Source of the DNA: Phoma sp. XZ068
Lineage: Eukaryota > Ascomycota > Dothideomycetes > Pleosporales > Didymellaceae
Direction: 5' to 3'
Assembly (NCBI GenBank): GCA_004835665.1
Contig: RBKR01000016.1
Coordinates: 1,279,731 to 1,343,730 of the forward strand
Length of the DNA stretch: 64,000 nt
Shown here: piece after piece, positions 23,613 through 35,106 of the stretch
How positions within the stretch are numbered: position 1 is the stretch's first letter
How the letters are laid out: the number at the start of each line of letters is the position of its first letter
The notes under the pieces: model-generated
Told to the model about the DNA's origin: nothing
Database searches by the model: none
The model's input: the letters and a program-made list of their open reading frames with translations, nothing else
Made by a program: the position numbers and the translations under genes

Positions 23613-26252
23613 TCAAGAACAATGTTGATGATGGGGAGGATCTTCATACGTGGCCCCCAGATCTTGGAGCCTTGATATTGCTTCGCGAAAAGCGTTGACA
23701 AACTCGATCTTCGAACATCCCACTGCAAATTCATCCACCTGATACTTCACGAGGCGGTCGAGCTCCACTAACAATTGAGGCAGCTCATGCCAAACGCCGC
23801 TCCAATATGGCTGGCGCTTGAGCATCCAGTACATTGAGTTCAGCGTCGGAACTAGGTTCATAGAGTCCCACAAAACGCCTCGATCGGATAGCACGTTCGT
23901 GGGCGAGTGTAATGCATGCGCAACGCATACTCCCGGAGGGATCAAGAGAACATCGTCCTCCTCTAAGACAAAAAATCTTTGCTTTCCACGTGGGGCCCAG
24001 CTGCTGCTAAAAGACATATTGTCTGGCCACTCTGAAGCGTTCATATTACTCTGAGGTACAAAAGTCCAGAATTGAACGCCACTCAGGTTGCGCATCCAGA
24101 ACCCACCTGTTGCGTTGAGCTGCGCGCCTGTAAAAGCCCCCCGGAGATCAAGCGTATTGGAGCGAGCCCAAATTGGGATATCGACTGCGGTTGGTTCGCA
24201 AAGGTCGGCGCCTCGAAATCTTTCCATCAAATTGTCGAGTAGCCGGAAACGTGGTAACAAGGTGAGAAGTGGCTGATGAGAGCGTGAGATAACACGCAAT
24301 TTGAAAGTACGGCCGAGTGTGTCATCGCAGTCGTTCCTACGCATGCTTTCAAGTACTCTAGCGACGGACATCGCCTTTGGGTGGTCTGTATCGACTTCAC
24401 GAGGATTAAAATGAGTATCTGGAAGTATCTCGCGCAATAACTGCGCGAAAATGTCGAAAGAGTGTAGCCCAGAGTCCGAAAACGCCTCCTTGACGATGAT
24501 TGGTCTATGAAACACACGGCCCTGCCGGAGAGCCGCTAAAAGTTCATCAGACTTAATGACTATAATGTCAGCTTCATCGCAGGACTGCGCTCGACCAGCA
24601 GGGAGCTGACTGTCGGGATGAGCCCACACAGACGCCCACTCAGTTTTGGGTGAGAGCCATTGTGCGCGTGAAGGGTGCTGCTCAGCTTCAGCGAAGACTG
24701 ACTTCGTGTAGCTGGATATCAGACTGCAGTACCTGCTATGAAGAACTTCTTCATACGTCGGCGTAGGTTCCGTCAGATAAGGAGGCGAGGAAATGTCCAG
24801 ATGGCGGTGGGAAAGCACACTTCCAAGCCCCCGAGACAACTGAGAGAAACTATCATACGGGGAAGGAGCGACGGCAGGCGACAGAGGTCCCGTGTCATGT
24901 TCCATAAAGCCCTCCCAGTCTATTTGTGTACAAGAGGACGTCTCCAAACCGGGGTTGAGGGTGGGGGCGCTGATTTCAAAGCCCAAGCTAGCATCCAAGA
25001 CAAATTGCTCGTAATCGCCAGTTCGATCAAAAGACTGTTTATTTGCGAGTGTGCCGAGCTCCGTGGGTACCTGCGGATCTAAATGGCTCCAAGAAGATGT
25101 TTGTGTTTCAGGATGCGTAACCATAGCATTGTCGTCGAGATTGAACGCAGCATTCAAATCGAATTGCTCATCGGCACAAGTTCGATCATAGAATTGATCG
25201 GTCAACGGTGTGTCGGACTGCAAGTCTGAACCCGTCCCTGGTGGGGGAGTAGACATTGCAGTTGTAGACGACAGTGACAACTCTGACGTACATCCAGCCA
25301 TGTTGTACGGCGAGCTGTACTGCACTTGCTGTATTCCCGCTATGCTCGGGCCGAACGAGTTCAGGAGCGATTCGTCAGTAGAGCTGATCTGGGGTAATGA
25401 GGCATCTACGTCGCTCCTGCTAACAAGTAGATTATAGCGATCTCGACTCAACAGGTGCATGCGAAAATGACGAGGTCTCAGGTCACGTAAGAGGGTGCCG
25501 GCAGCGTCTACTGGAATGCGGCCATCTTGGTTGGAGACCCAAAGAGCTTCAAGAGCTTCATCAGGGACGGCAGCGGCCAGAGCGACGAGGTCAAGATCGC
25601 GGTGAGGCTGTAGCGGAGCTTCGTTCAATGTTTTGCATCGAGAATTCGTCAGGCTAAGACAGTTTCGAGCAATCAGGACTCTATTCAATCGCGGACGGAA
25701 GTCTTGATCAAAGCAGGGATACTGGATTGCACATGCCCGGAGCATGTTCATCTGGGCTTGCGTAGATGTGTTCCAGCCGTAGTACTCGACAAGGCTAGGC
25801 GACCATAGAGCAGCGACGATGGCTAAGTTGCGCAGGCGGTTCGACTCATTGTATACGCGGCTCCGACTGTTGCCTCTGTTGGTTTTGGCTTGACTGTGGT
25901 CCCTGTCGTCCCGGTCGTCCCCGTCCCTGCACAGTCTCGTGTTTGCGCGGTCCGCCAGAGCCAGCAGCTCATGCCATTGCGAGTCAGCATCAACGTCACC
26001 AGCTTCACCAGTCAAGGCGCGCGGACAGGCCAGGCGGGCCACAGTAGTGAGGGTGAGGATGCGCGTGTCAACGTGCTCGCGCTGGCGGAGAATCGCATCG
26101 CCAATGGCGACATAGGTGGAGGCGGGAGCGCGGGTGGCCCACGCACGGTGGAGTTGTTCTAGCAAGCATGCCGTTTCGTCGTCGAACGTGAGGGGTGTGG
26201 CAGCACCCGCCTTACTTGGCGTTGTGCACGGCAGGACCTTCCCCGCTGCCAT
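23613..26252 (-). CDS. JmjC-like protein with doubtful iron site
   Basis: A single frame opens at 26363 on a TTG; the first ATG in a good context is at 26252, giving 879 codons. The N-terminal 500 residues are unassigned and include Asp/Thr/Ser-rich stretches with two loosely repeated blocks (TPLTDQFYDRTCADEQFDL and ELGTLANKQSFDRTGDYEQF). The C-terminal part resembles a JmjC/cupin fold: RPIIVKEAF, then ATGGFWMRNLSGVQFWTFVP, then LIPPGVCVAHALHSPTN. In active JmjC enzymes an HxD pair lies just before the G-x-W strand; here the position reads LNAT, so Fe(II) binding may be lost. Function could be structural or regulatory. Family assignment is moderate. Confidence 0.5.
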   Translation of the reverse strand: MAAGKVLPCTTPSKAGAATPLTFDDETACLLEQLHRAWATRAPASTYVAIGDAILRQREHVDTRILTLTTVARLACPRALTGEAGDVDADSQWHELLALADRANTRLCRDGDDRDDRDHSQAKTNRGNSRSRVYNESNRLRNLAIVAALWSPSLVEYYGWNTSTQAQMNMLRACAIQYPCFDQDFRPRLNRVLIARNCLSLTNSRCKTLNEAPLQPHRDLDLVALAAAVPDEALEALWVSNQDGRIPVDAAGTLLRDLRPRHFRMHLLSRDRYNLLVSRSDVDASLPQISSTDESLLNSFGPSIAGIQQVQYSSPYNMAGCTSELSLSSTTAMSTPPPGTGSDLQSDTPLTDQFYDRTCADEQFDLNAAFNLDDNAMVTHPETQTSSWSHLDPQVPTELGTLANKQSFDRTGDYEQFVLDASLGFEISAPTLNPGLETSSCTQIDWEGFMEHDTGPLSPAVAPSPYDSFSQLSRGLGSVLSHRHLDISSPPYLTEPTPTYEEVLHSRYCSLISSYTKSVFAEAEQHPSRAQWLSPKTEWASVWAHPDSQLPAGRAQSCDEADIIVIKSDELLAALRQGRVFHRPIIVKEAFSDSGLHSFDIFAQLLREILPDTHFNPREVDTDHPKAMSVARVLESMRRNDCDDTLGRTFKLRVISRSHQPLLTLLPRFRLLDNLMERFRGADLCEPTAVDIPIWARSNTLDLRGAFTGAQLNATGGFWMRNLSGVQFWTFVPQSNMNASEWPDNMSFSSSWAPRGKQRFFVLEEDDVLLIPPGVCVAHALHSPTNVLSDRGVLWDSMNLVPTLNSMYWMLKRQPYWSGVWHELPQLLVELDRLVKYQVDEFAVGCSKIEFVNAFREAISRLQDLGATYEDPPHHQHCS

Positions 26253-27880
26253 GCCCGGCGCCTCAGTGAGGCTGCTTGTAGGGCCGATTTTGCACTTGTA
26301 TGTACTATGCACGGACGTCGTTGCAAGTAAAGCGGCTTTGCTTTGGTGGAAGTCTGTGCGCAAGGCTGTGCCACAGCCTGAGAGATGTGGAGATCAGGCA
26401 AGGGAAAAACGAACAATCTGCGGTTGAAGAGTATGCAGCGCCGCTCCATCATACAACGTCAAGTGGGTTATATGACCACACAATCCGGGACCCGAGTAGT
26501 AATTGGGTTCGCCGCTTGCACCTGTATAGGAAGGAGAGAAAGGTTTTCCACCGCCATTGGGGGCCCTACGGCAGGCAAAGGTAAGGTAGTAATACCACGT
26601 AGCTGGTTACAGTCTCTGGGGAGATCACCACCGGCCCCTGGTAGAGTAAGCCATCAAAGCTGACTCCATATGGGACAGGTAAGCAAACGTCACCACCTTG
26701 TGTGGCCTCCTTGGGCATCCTTCATCGAGGAGTGCCCTTGCCTCATACTTTGACACTGACGTAGGATATCTGGGGAATCAACCCAGGTTTCCCTAAGACT
26801 GTAGCCCCTTGAATCTGGTACAAATCTCATGTGCGGTTCTGCTGCCTCGTTCTTGCCTGCCGCGGGTCCTCACTAGCGCCGGGCGGGAATCTTGCCGCCT
26901 CTGCAGCCTTGCCCCCTGCAGCCGTGCCGCAAGCTTAGCAAGGCTTTTGGTCTTTTTAGGTTGGTTTAGTGCATGCATGCATGCTTTTATCCGGACAATG
27001 GTTCTCGCACAGTGTATCGCATGCCCGTAGGTTCTCTGCACATTTGCATCGCAGATTTCGTGTTGCTCCACCAATCGCAAAGGATCATGTTAAATCGACT
27101 GCATTGTCAGACTGGTATCGCAGGGTTGGGTTCCTTGCCTGCTTTGGACACTGGTCCGCATCATAAAAAGTTTACCGTCTGCAGCTTTTTTTCTTTTTGC
27201 AAAGTTACAGTTGAGGCCTTTAACACGTCAGCCTAGCCTAGCAGTCACACAAGCACGACATCCTATACGAGCACGGCCGAAATGCGATTCCTTCACCGAG
27301 ACCCCTATTACGCGCATACCAGATTTATCCGCTGGGACAAAGCCGACTCTATCCTTCTCGTACCTCTGTACCTAGGTAGGCTTACGTCAGAAGCAGTGCC
27401 AAAAGTAGGGGAACCAAGGCTGGCCTACGATTGCTCGTTCGACCAGATCGTCCTCGGTGTTCTGATCTTTTGCTAAGAGAAGCTGGACGAGACGTTGTTG
27501 CTGCTATCCAATAGAAAGCCCCAAGTTGAAGTGTGCTCCAGTTTGGCGCCACTGACCAGGCAGCTACCGTTGAGGTATAGTCAGATCACTTGGCACCGCT
27601 GCTGAGCATTGCATGCATGAACCAATTTAGGCGGTCATCATTAGTTTCTGAAGGAATAGCTGGAATGGGAGGTTTCATCTGAACTCCTAGCCAATGATCC
27701 GGCTAGAAAAGGGAACATGTGCCTGTGCAACTACTAGTTGCATCTACGCACAACCCTCTCTTACAGCAAACACTTTTGCTTCAACACACATCCGAGCTTC
27801 CATCAACCGTGACTACATCTCACCTCGGAATTGCGTGTGTCTGTCAAAGGCGATCGATCCTGCCAGATTACGCTCAGAAA
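26253..27880. other. intergenic, no gene seen
   Basis: About 1.6 kb between divergent genes. Contains a short TGCA run near 26971-26984 and one ACCTAGGTA palindrome near 27370. Frames here are short and without motifs. It must hold the promoters of both flanking genes. Confidence 0.4.
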
Positions 27881-29707
27881 ATGACCGGCAACACGCCAGC
27901 TGTTCAGCTGCAAGTCCTCGCCGCCACCGATGAAAAACACGCTCCCACACCATTCGCTGCTTCGTCTGAAATCCCACTAGACGCAGACCAATCGTCCTCT
28001 GAAGCACTTCCTGAAAAGGTTGTCCTTTCCACTGGCAGGACCATCATTGTGGTCACGCAATTGGTCGGCGTGCAGCTCTTCACCAGCTTCTGTAATGGTA
28101 TCGTTGTCGTTGGTTTGCCCGCCATCAGCAAGGCCTTGCACATCGAAGCTGGCCTCCTCCTTTGGCCGACTTCTGTCTTCTATTTGACTGCAGGATCATG
28201 TCTAATGCTAGCCGGTTCCATTGCCGATGTCATTGGCTGCCGAATCACCATCATTGCTGCAAATGTCTTGTTGGTTGCGACTGCCATCGGTTGCGGCCTG
28301 TCTAAGACGGGAGGCGCACTCATAGCCTTCCGTGCCCTTCAAGGTGTCGTGAACGCCATGGTCGTTCCTGCTTCGGTGTCGATCGTTTCAACGAGTGTCG
28401 AATTCGGAAGGCCTCGCAACCTCGCCTTTGCCTGTCTGGGGTTCTCCGGACCCCTTGGCTTTCTTGTAGGCTTGGTACTCGGCGGTGTCATGATAGACAC
28501 AGTGGGATTCCCGCCAGCATTCTATCTCGTTGCTGGCGTGAGTTTTGCCCTGGGTGTGTGTGGTCTGTGGGTGCTGCCAGCAGATTCACAAGCCAAAGTT
28601 TCATGGAGCACGCTGGGTAAGCGGCTAGTCTACGACTTAGATTGGGTCGGCACCTTCATTGCCAGTGCCGGTCTAGCAACGGTGTCCTATGCATTGGCGT
28701 AAGGCTACCCTTACTCCTCAGAAGGCATATGAAATACTGACAACGACATTTTAGAATGCTATCGGCCGACATTCACAATATTCGGAAAGCTCCTCAAATT
28801 GTCCTTCTCGTCGTTGGACTTCTTTCGGCGCCAGCCTTTGCCTATTGGATGCACTTCCGGGTAAAGCAACATCGCCCCGCCCTGATTCCAAATCAGCTCT
28901 GGCGAAACACCACGTTTACAAGCATCTGCATCATGATTCTTTTCATGAGTGCTGTTAGTAATAGCATGGAGCTGTATAGCAGTTTGTTGTGAGTTTTCGA
29001 GAACCTGGCACATCTTCACACACCCTCGCTGATCGATTTCCTAGCTTCCAAGAAGTCCAAGGCACCTCAGCGTTAGGTGCATCACTGCGTCTCCTTCCAG
29101 CCCTTGTGACTGCCGTTTTGATCAACGTGTCAACTGGCTTCTTCGTTCATCGCATGCCAGTCATCTTAGTGGTACTTGTGTCTGCAATTCTTTCGGCCAT
29201 ATCGCCGCTACTTATGGCCGTCATCGACCCGGACTGGCCATACTGGTATATGGCTTTTATTGCACAGGTATGTGGCATACTTCCTGTATACAACTACTTG
29301 AACTTTCTACACCCTGCACTACATGTCCTAGAGGTCTGGATCTTTAACTCGGCCAATATTTACTAACTCTCTCGTCTTAGGTCCTCCAGCCTATATGCCC
29401 AGATGTGCTATTTACGGTCGGAATACTGATCATCTCAGCCGTCTTCCCGGCCAAGACACAGGCTCTGGGCGGAGCAGTGTTCAATACTTGCTCTCAACTT
29501 GGTACCTCAATCGGATTAACAATCACGTCAGTCATTTCGGATTCAACGACAGCCAAATCAGGTTATATAGACAAATCATCTCCAGCAGCGCTTCTACAAG
29601 GTTATCGCGCGACCTTCTGGGCATTGTTTGCATGGACCGTCGTAGTTGTTCTAGTTGGCGCTGGTGGTTTACGAAAACTGGGGAAAATTGGCATGAAACA
29701 GGAGTAA
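27881..29707 (+). CDS. MFS drug:H+ antiporter-type exporter
   Basis: Four exons (27881-28698, 28755-28988, 29045-29267, 29381-29707) give 533 codons; introns are 56, 56 and 113 bp. The ATG at 27881 precedes a polar tail and then TM1 with VQLFTSFCNGIVVVGLPAIS. SIADVIGCRITI marks the TM2-3 loop and FRALQGVVNAMVVPASVSI the antiporter motif C region; SSLFFQEVQG and the late TM segments match the 14-TM DHA2 group. Likely exports a small molecule at the plasma membrane. It is convergent with the oxygenase-like gene (79 bp between stops) and near the aaRS-like gene, so it could be the exporter of that pathway (inference). Confidence 0.87.
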
Positions 29708-29786
29708 AACCGTGAAGCGGATAGACCCATTTTTTCTAAGATGATATCGCCTACCACATCGCCTTCTCTTGTTCTTGACTTTACTG

Positions 29787-30626
29787 CTAAAAGGCGCTCA
29801 CCCCTTCGTTTAAGTCATACATGACCAAATTAATCTCGTTTGGACTTTGCACAACCCGATGCGGAGGCGCATAAAACTTCCCATTGCTCGCCTTTTGCAA
29901 CTGATCACCAACGTTTACAATTGGCATGTGATCATTTACCTCCACCAAGCCCCATACCCCAGTCTTTCGATTCTGAACCTCGAGGAATGGCTCGTCATAA
30001 TATGTAATGGTCAGAATATCTTCGTCCAAATGATCTCCAAGTATTTCCATTCCTGCGCGGGCGGAAGCGATTCCAAGACACATGTTCGAATCCCCTGGGT
30101 TGGTGGGGTCTGAGAACGTGTATGGTTTGAGAGCAGGGGAAGCGTTGGTGCTGAGTCTCTGAGTGATCAGTCTCAAGGCTGTATCGTTAAACGCAAAGAG
30201 GGAGGAGATGCGATCTGAGACGGTCTGGAGGTCTAGAGGCAGGCGAAGAGTGTTGGAGAGGTGTTGTTGGCGGGACAGCTTTAGACGTTGAACTGAGAGA
30301 GCTTCGAACATGTCAAAGCTAGGATTGTTGTAAGTTTCTTGTTTGGGTCGCGATTGCTTGACCTACCCTCTGGATGGATGATCATCTGCAAACTCCAATT
30401 TCTGTTCTGAATCCCGGCTGAAAAATTTGCGTTGAGCTTCGATGAGGGAAGGCATGTCATCGTAGGCACCCCCTGTTTTTGATCCAGTCTTAAGGTCAAG
30501 GAAGAAGATACCGGACGACTGGCAGATTTCTACAAGATTAATGATTTCCTTTGCATCGTTGGCCTGGAGGGCAGAGTAGTTGACGATGTCAAGCGTGATT
30601 TTGGAGCCTTGGTAGGAGTACGCCAT
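29787..30626 (-). CDS. short 2-oxoglutarate/Fe(II) oxygenase-like protein
   Basis: Two exons (30626-30367, 30318-29787) with a 48-bp intron give 263 codons; the ATG at 30626 has an AATAATGGC context. The C-terminal half follows the isopenicillin-N-synthase-like fold: GDHLDEDILTITYY gives His183 and Asp185, IVNVGDQLQKASNGKF is the conserved strand, and APPHRV gives His240, so the iron triad is complete. The Arg of the usual R-x-S motif about nine residues after the distal His is missing (the region reads NEINLV), so 2-oxoglutarate may bind differently or not at all. The protein is shorter than the usual 320-350 residues. It is divergent from the aaRS-like gene. Confidence 0.75.
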
Positions 30627-31069
30627 TATTATTACGGCTTTTCTGTATTTATGTAGACGATTCAACATTCAATTCGAGGATGGTGTAGGTCCAGCAGCGC
30701 TTTCGCAGCTTCAGAGATTTTATACGTAGCGATCACACTTGCATCATGCATTTGTCACGCCTTCATCCTCTATCCTGTGTAACCTGCGCATGTGATAGAA
30801 CGCTAGCTTGCGACGACTACAGGGGTAGGCCTATATTCGAAATCCCTCGGGACCCTAGACTGCCTGGGATGAGGATAGTGCTGATATGGCTTTGGCGGTT
30901 GCTGACTACTTAAATGCACCACAAGCCCTACTCTTTCGAAAAATCTGTTCTTTATAATATTATTCAAAAGGTCCGTCTTGTATAATGCTAAACGTATAAT
31001 CATCAAACGCAAAACAGAGAAACTTCGGCGAACTTGCTAATGATACATAGATGTCCTGCGGTGGAAAAT
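30627..31069. promoter_or_regulatory. shared divergent promoter of oxygenase-like and aaRS-like genes
   Basis: The 443 bp between two divergent start codons likely hold both promoters and suggest co-expression. No specific factor site is clear. Confidence 0.45.
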
Positions 31070-32757
31070 ATGGCTCCAAAGTTGAATGATCTGAAGGAAG
31101 CAGATATTGCTTCAGTCGTTGATAGAGCCTCTGCCGAAATCAGTGCCGTATCGAAGCGAGATCACGTTGATTTACCAGACACTTTCGATGCCCGCGTCCA
31201 AGCCGTAAGCGGGCATGATGTCCGCCAAAAAACTACAACAATCCAGCTCCGACTTTTCGGCCGATTCATTGACGCGCTGATTGATTTGTCATTTACCGAT
31301 TCAACAAGTGTTGATCGATCGAGGACCATCACTCCGGAGTCGCTGCTCCGTGTACTGGCTTGGAGCAACCACAACGCCGACATTAAACCAAATGACTCTG
31401 AGACCAACGGCACATCGACTACCACTATCAGAGTTCACAGATTTACCATTCTCTCTAACGCAAAGCCAGGCATCGTCCGCGGTGTAATCTCCCACGGCGC
31501 CCCAGGTGAGCAACTTGGAAAAGCGGATCTGAACGTCACTCTTAACGACCGCCTGGATAACCGACTTATGGATGTTCGTGTCGCTGCTACGAATGCCATC
31601 TTTAGATTATCTTCAGGCGTGCACGAGCTTGCTGTTCAGTATATGTCAGCCTCCTCATTCCATTTTGTTCCAACTCCGGCCTTGATCAATTATGAGTTCC
31701 CCGGCGAGGAGTGGCTGCAGTTTGGACTTCCCTATTTCCATGAGAGACCGGCTTGGTTGACCCAGACTGGTGAGATTCATTTGGGTATGGCGATTTCTGC
31801 AGATCTTGAACGAGTGTATGACTTACACACCGTGTTCCGCCGAGAAGAGGAGATCGATTCCAGACATCTTACTGAGGTATGCGATCTCACTTTGGTCGTC
31901 CCTGAGATCGCAATTGGACCCAATGCTGACTTTTCGCTCTGAATGTAGTTCACAATGTTGGAAGCGGTGTTCACTTTAAAGAAGGACTGGCTTGAGATTC
32001 TCGACTTCGCCGAAGGTCTGTTGATCTTCCTCGTTCAGAATTTGCAGGAACTGGACAAGTATCTCTCCCTCATACACACTGCCAAAACACTGTATCCTAT
32101 AGCAGGAACACTGAAGCTGGGGCTAAATCCAGAGGGGAAACTGTTGCGTCTCACGTTCCTCGAGAGCAAGACGATTCTACGGGATGTACTTGGCATGCAG
32201 TCTGAGGATGAAGATGACCTTACGTGAGCCATGATTTCATTACTTTCTACTGATCTCGCGCTTACTAACGGATGTCGTCATTAGATCCGCAGAAGAGGCA
32301 GCTCTAGGCCACTACCTCGCGAGCGAAGATTCCAAATATGCACCCCCTACCGATATTTTCGTTGTCACAAACTTTCCTCGCCACCTGCGCTCCTTCAGCA
32401 TCCATCCCTCTGCTCAAAATGACTCCGAATCATTTGACATCATTCTCCGTGGTCAAGAGATCATTACAGGCTGCCGATTGATCCATGATGACCATGAGTT
32501 GCGCAGAGCCATGACGATTCGAAAGCATCCCATTGACCCGGACTGTGATGGGTGGCGACCGTACGTGCAGGCTCATGAGATTGGTATGCCACCATGGGGT
32601 GGGTTTGGATGTAAGTTGCTGTCCTCGCAGTGTATTATTGTAGCGTATTCTAATCGTACAAGTGGGCCTAAACCGTTTCGTGCAGGGGTTTGTTGGTTTG
32701 GTAGATATCCGCGAGACTGTCTTGTTCCCGCGTGATGCTAGACGTCTTTCTCCGTAA
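31070..32757 (+). CDS. class II aminoacyl-tRNA-synthetase-like protein (AspRS paralogue)
   Basis: Four exons (31070-31876, 31949-32223, 32285-32610, 32663-32757) join to 500 codons. Residues 155-270 follow cytosolic AspRS: LNDRLDNRLMDVR, NAIFRLSSGVHEL, motif 1 ending VPTPALI, then motif 2 VFRREEEIDSRHLTEFT (Arg257, Glu259 kept). The end matches motif 3, GGFGLGLNRF, with GLVDIRETVLFPRDARRL. So the ATP-binding frame is kept. But the AspRS segment that closes on aspartate (SEGGANVF region) is missing, and the QSPQLYKQ motif reads QTGEIHLG. Aspartate recognition is thus probably lost or changed. It is not the housekeeping enzyme, I infer; it may activate another amino acid for biosynthesis, be a resistance paralogue, or be regulatory. 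No DUF2156 transferase domain, as in fungal sterol aspartylation enzymes, is present. Confidence 0.78.
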
Positions 32758-32922
32758 TAGAATCCTACTAGCTAATCTAGGTAGAAAAGTAAACTTTTAG
32801 TCTAAGAGTTTTAGTCTAATTAAGAGGCTTTATTTTTCTTTTATACTACTCTACTATTATAATCTTAAGAAACTAGAAGAAGTCTAGAGAATTTAGTACT
32901 AATAATATTAAAATAAGTAGTA

Positions 32923-35020
32923 ATATACTCTATAGGTAAGCCGCTTACTAAGCAAGCTACTTACTTTTACTAAGCCTCTACTAAACTACTCTTCCTATAC
33001 TAATACCTCTTTAATAATACTAGTTAGATATATTAAAAGAATATTAGGTATAGCTTATACTCTAGGCTCTTAAAATAAATACAATACTCTTCTAATAATA
33101 TACTATAGCTATCTATAGAGTCTTTTAAAAGATACTAAGTAATTAATATACTAGATAACTTTTATAAGCTAATACTATAGCTAACTTATAGAAGCTAGAT
33201 AATAATAAAGAGAAGGTAATTATTAAATATATTCTTAAGCTAGATATATAAGAACTTTCTTCTTAACTCTTAGATATAGCTACTATAGCTAATTCTTTAT
33301 ATACTAAGTATAATCTAGGCCCTATTAGTATAAACTAGCCTAGTATATTTATTAAGTAGTACCTAGAGCTTAAAGTTAAGTTTTATTATAAGTATAACTA
33401 TAAGAGAGCTCTTTATAAAGATTCTAAGGTTCTATAGAGCTAGTTTAGCCTAGTAGCTAATATTAAAGCTAAGTATAGTATTTAAGATAAAAATATATAT
33501 AACTTTAATAAAATAGGCTTTATAATAGGCTAGATCTTCTAAGAAGTAGTTATTATAGCTTTAGAATAATAAGGCTAGCTAAAGATAGTCTAGCTAGGTA
33601 ACTAGAAGTAGGCTATAGCTATAGTAGGTATTAATATTAAAGAATAGGCTATTCTAGCCTTTCTTATTTTTAAGGCCTACTACTACTGTGCTGGTAGAGG
33701 AGAAGTACACCTAGTATAGTTACTCGTTAAACCCAGCAGCACCAAGTAGAATAGAAGAGTTAAGATAGTTGGGGATCTATTATAGCAAGATAGTAGTAAA
33801 CAATAGTTGTTGTAATGTTGATTTGTGTTGTGTTGTCCACCTGTGTCTGTTCCTTAAAAACTACTACTCTAATACCAACTAGACTACTAATTTAAGCTAG
33901 TTACTAAGCACTTCCGGTACCTACTATAGTGGCTACCTTGTGCTCCAGCACACTACCTCTTTACCTAGTATAAAGAAGAAAATCTACTTTAAGACTAGGT
34001 TATTAGAGTCTCTAATAATAGCTAGACTATAAATAAGCTTAGTCTAGACTAGATAGAGTACTTTAATAAGTATATAAAGTAGTATACTATTAGTAGCTAC
34101 TATTTACTTATTATTAATAGTTATAAAAGCTATAACTCTTTTAAATTCTAGTAATACTATAAGAATAGTAAGATTATTACTTTCTACTTACTTTTTTACT
34201 TATTATACTTTATATAGCCTCTTAATATAGATTATTTTACTACTCTAAAAAAAGTATATAAGTACTTAGCTAAAATACTTATATATAACTAAATTAAACT
34301 ATTTTACTAAGACTAAGTTTCTACTAAGTTTTATATATACCTATAATACTATAATTACTTCTAGTAGTATCTAGAGAAGGTTCTAAATACTAGACTAGTC
34401 CTATTTAACCTAGAATAGGTTATAAGTAGCCTTAATATAAAGCTATATACCTTATTACTACTACTATCTATTAATAATATACTCTAGTAGTTATAAACTC
34501 TAAGTAATATCTTAGAACTTAGGTTATAATTAATACTTATAAAGATAAGAATTTAGAGGTATATAGATAGCTTACCTACCTCTATAGTTAAAGTATTTAA
34601 AAAGGTATTAAAAGAGGTAGTAATAATTATATATAAGCTAGTATTAGTATAATAGAAGATTACTAAGCTTTAGGCTACTTATAAGGCTACTCTATACTAA
34701 AAAATAAATAAAAAAATAAGTTAAAGTAGAAAGAACTCTAGTAGTTAAGAATAGTCTATATTTAACTACTTTAAGAAAGTTTTAAGTATATACTAAGATA
34801 AAAAACCTATTCTAAAGATTCTATAAATAATATAATTAAATAAAATATAAAATATAAATATTAATAAGAAAAGTAGAAATAATCTTTTAATAATATTATA
34901 TGCTATACTATATTATATAGTACTAAGGTAAGTTATTTAAAACTAAAATATTATAAAGTTTAGTAGAAAATTAGTAAAAGTTTTTTTTTACTTTTTAATT
35001 CTTTTTTCTATACAGTATAT
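32923..35020 (+). pseudogene. RIP-degraded pogo/Fot1-like transposon
   Basis: This AT-rich block aligns base for base with the intact element at 35107-36968. Its first 20 bases match the intact terminal repeat with almost only C-to-T and G-to-A changes, and it is flanked by TA at 32921-32922 and 35021-35022. The transposase start is at 33003, now ATA. Aspartate codons 169, 282 and 318 of the intact protein fall at 33507, 34116 and 34224 and all three read AAT (Asn). The spacing is exact after removing the insertion at 33687-33956. About 34 bp are lost near the 3' end. Many Gln and Trp codons are stops. The pattern is that of repeat-induced point mutation on both strands. Confidence 0.9.
33687..33952. 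mobile_element. 266-bp solo-LTR-like insertion inside the RIP relic
   Basis: Clearly less AT-rich than its surroundings. It begins TGTGCTGG and ends CCAGCACA, an 8-bp perfect inverted repeat with TG...CA ends, and is flanked by CTAC on both sides (33683-33686, 33953-33956). Deleting it with one CTAC copy restores exact alignment of the relic with the intact transposase gene. A solo LTR or a small non-autonomous element both fit; no coding capacity. Confidence 0.7.
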
Positions 35021-35106
35021 TATTACTATAAATTATAAATTAAGTATTACCTAGTATTATTTTAAAGCTTTTATTATTATTAAAAGTAAGAATTCTTTTA
35101 TAGCTA

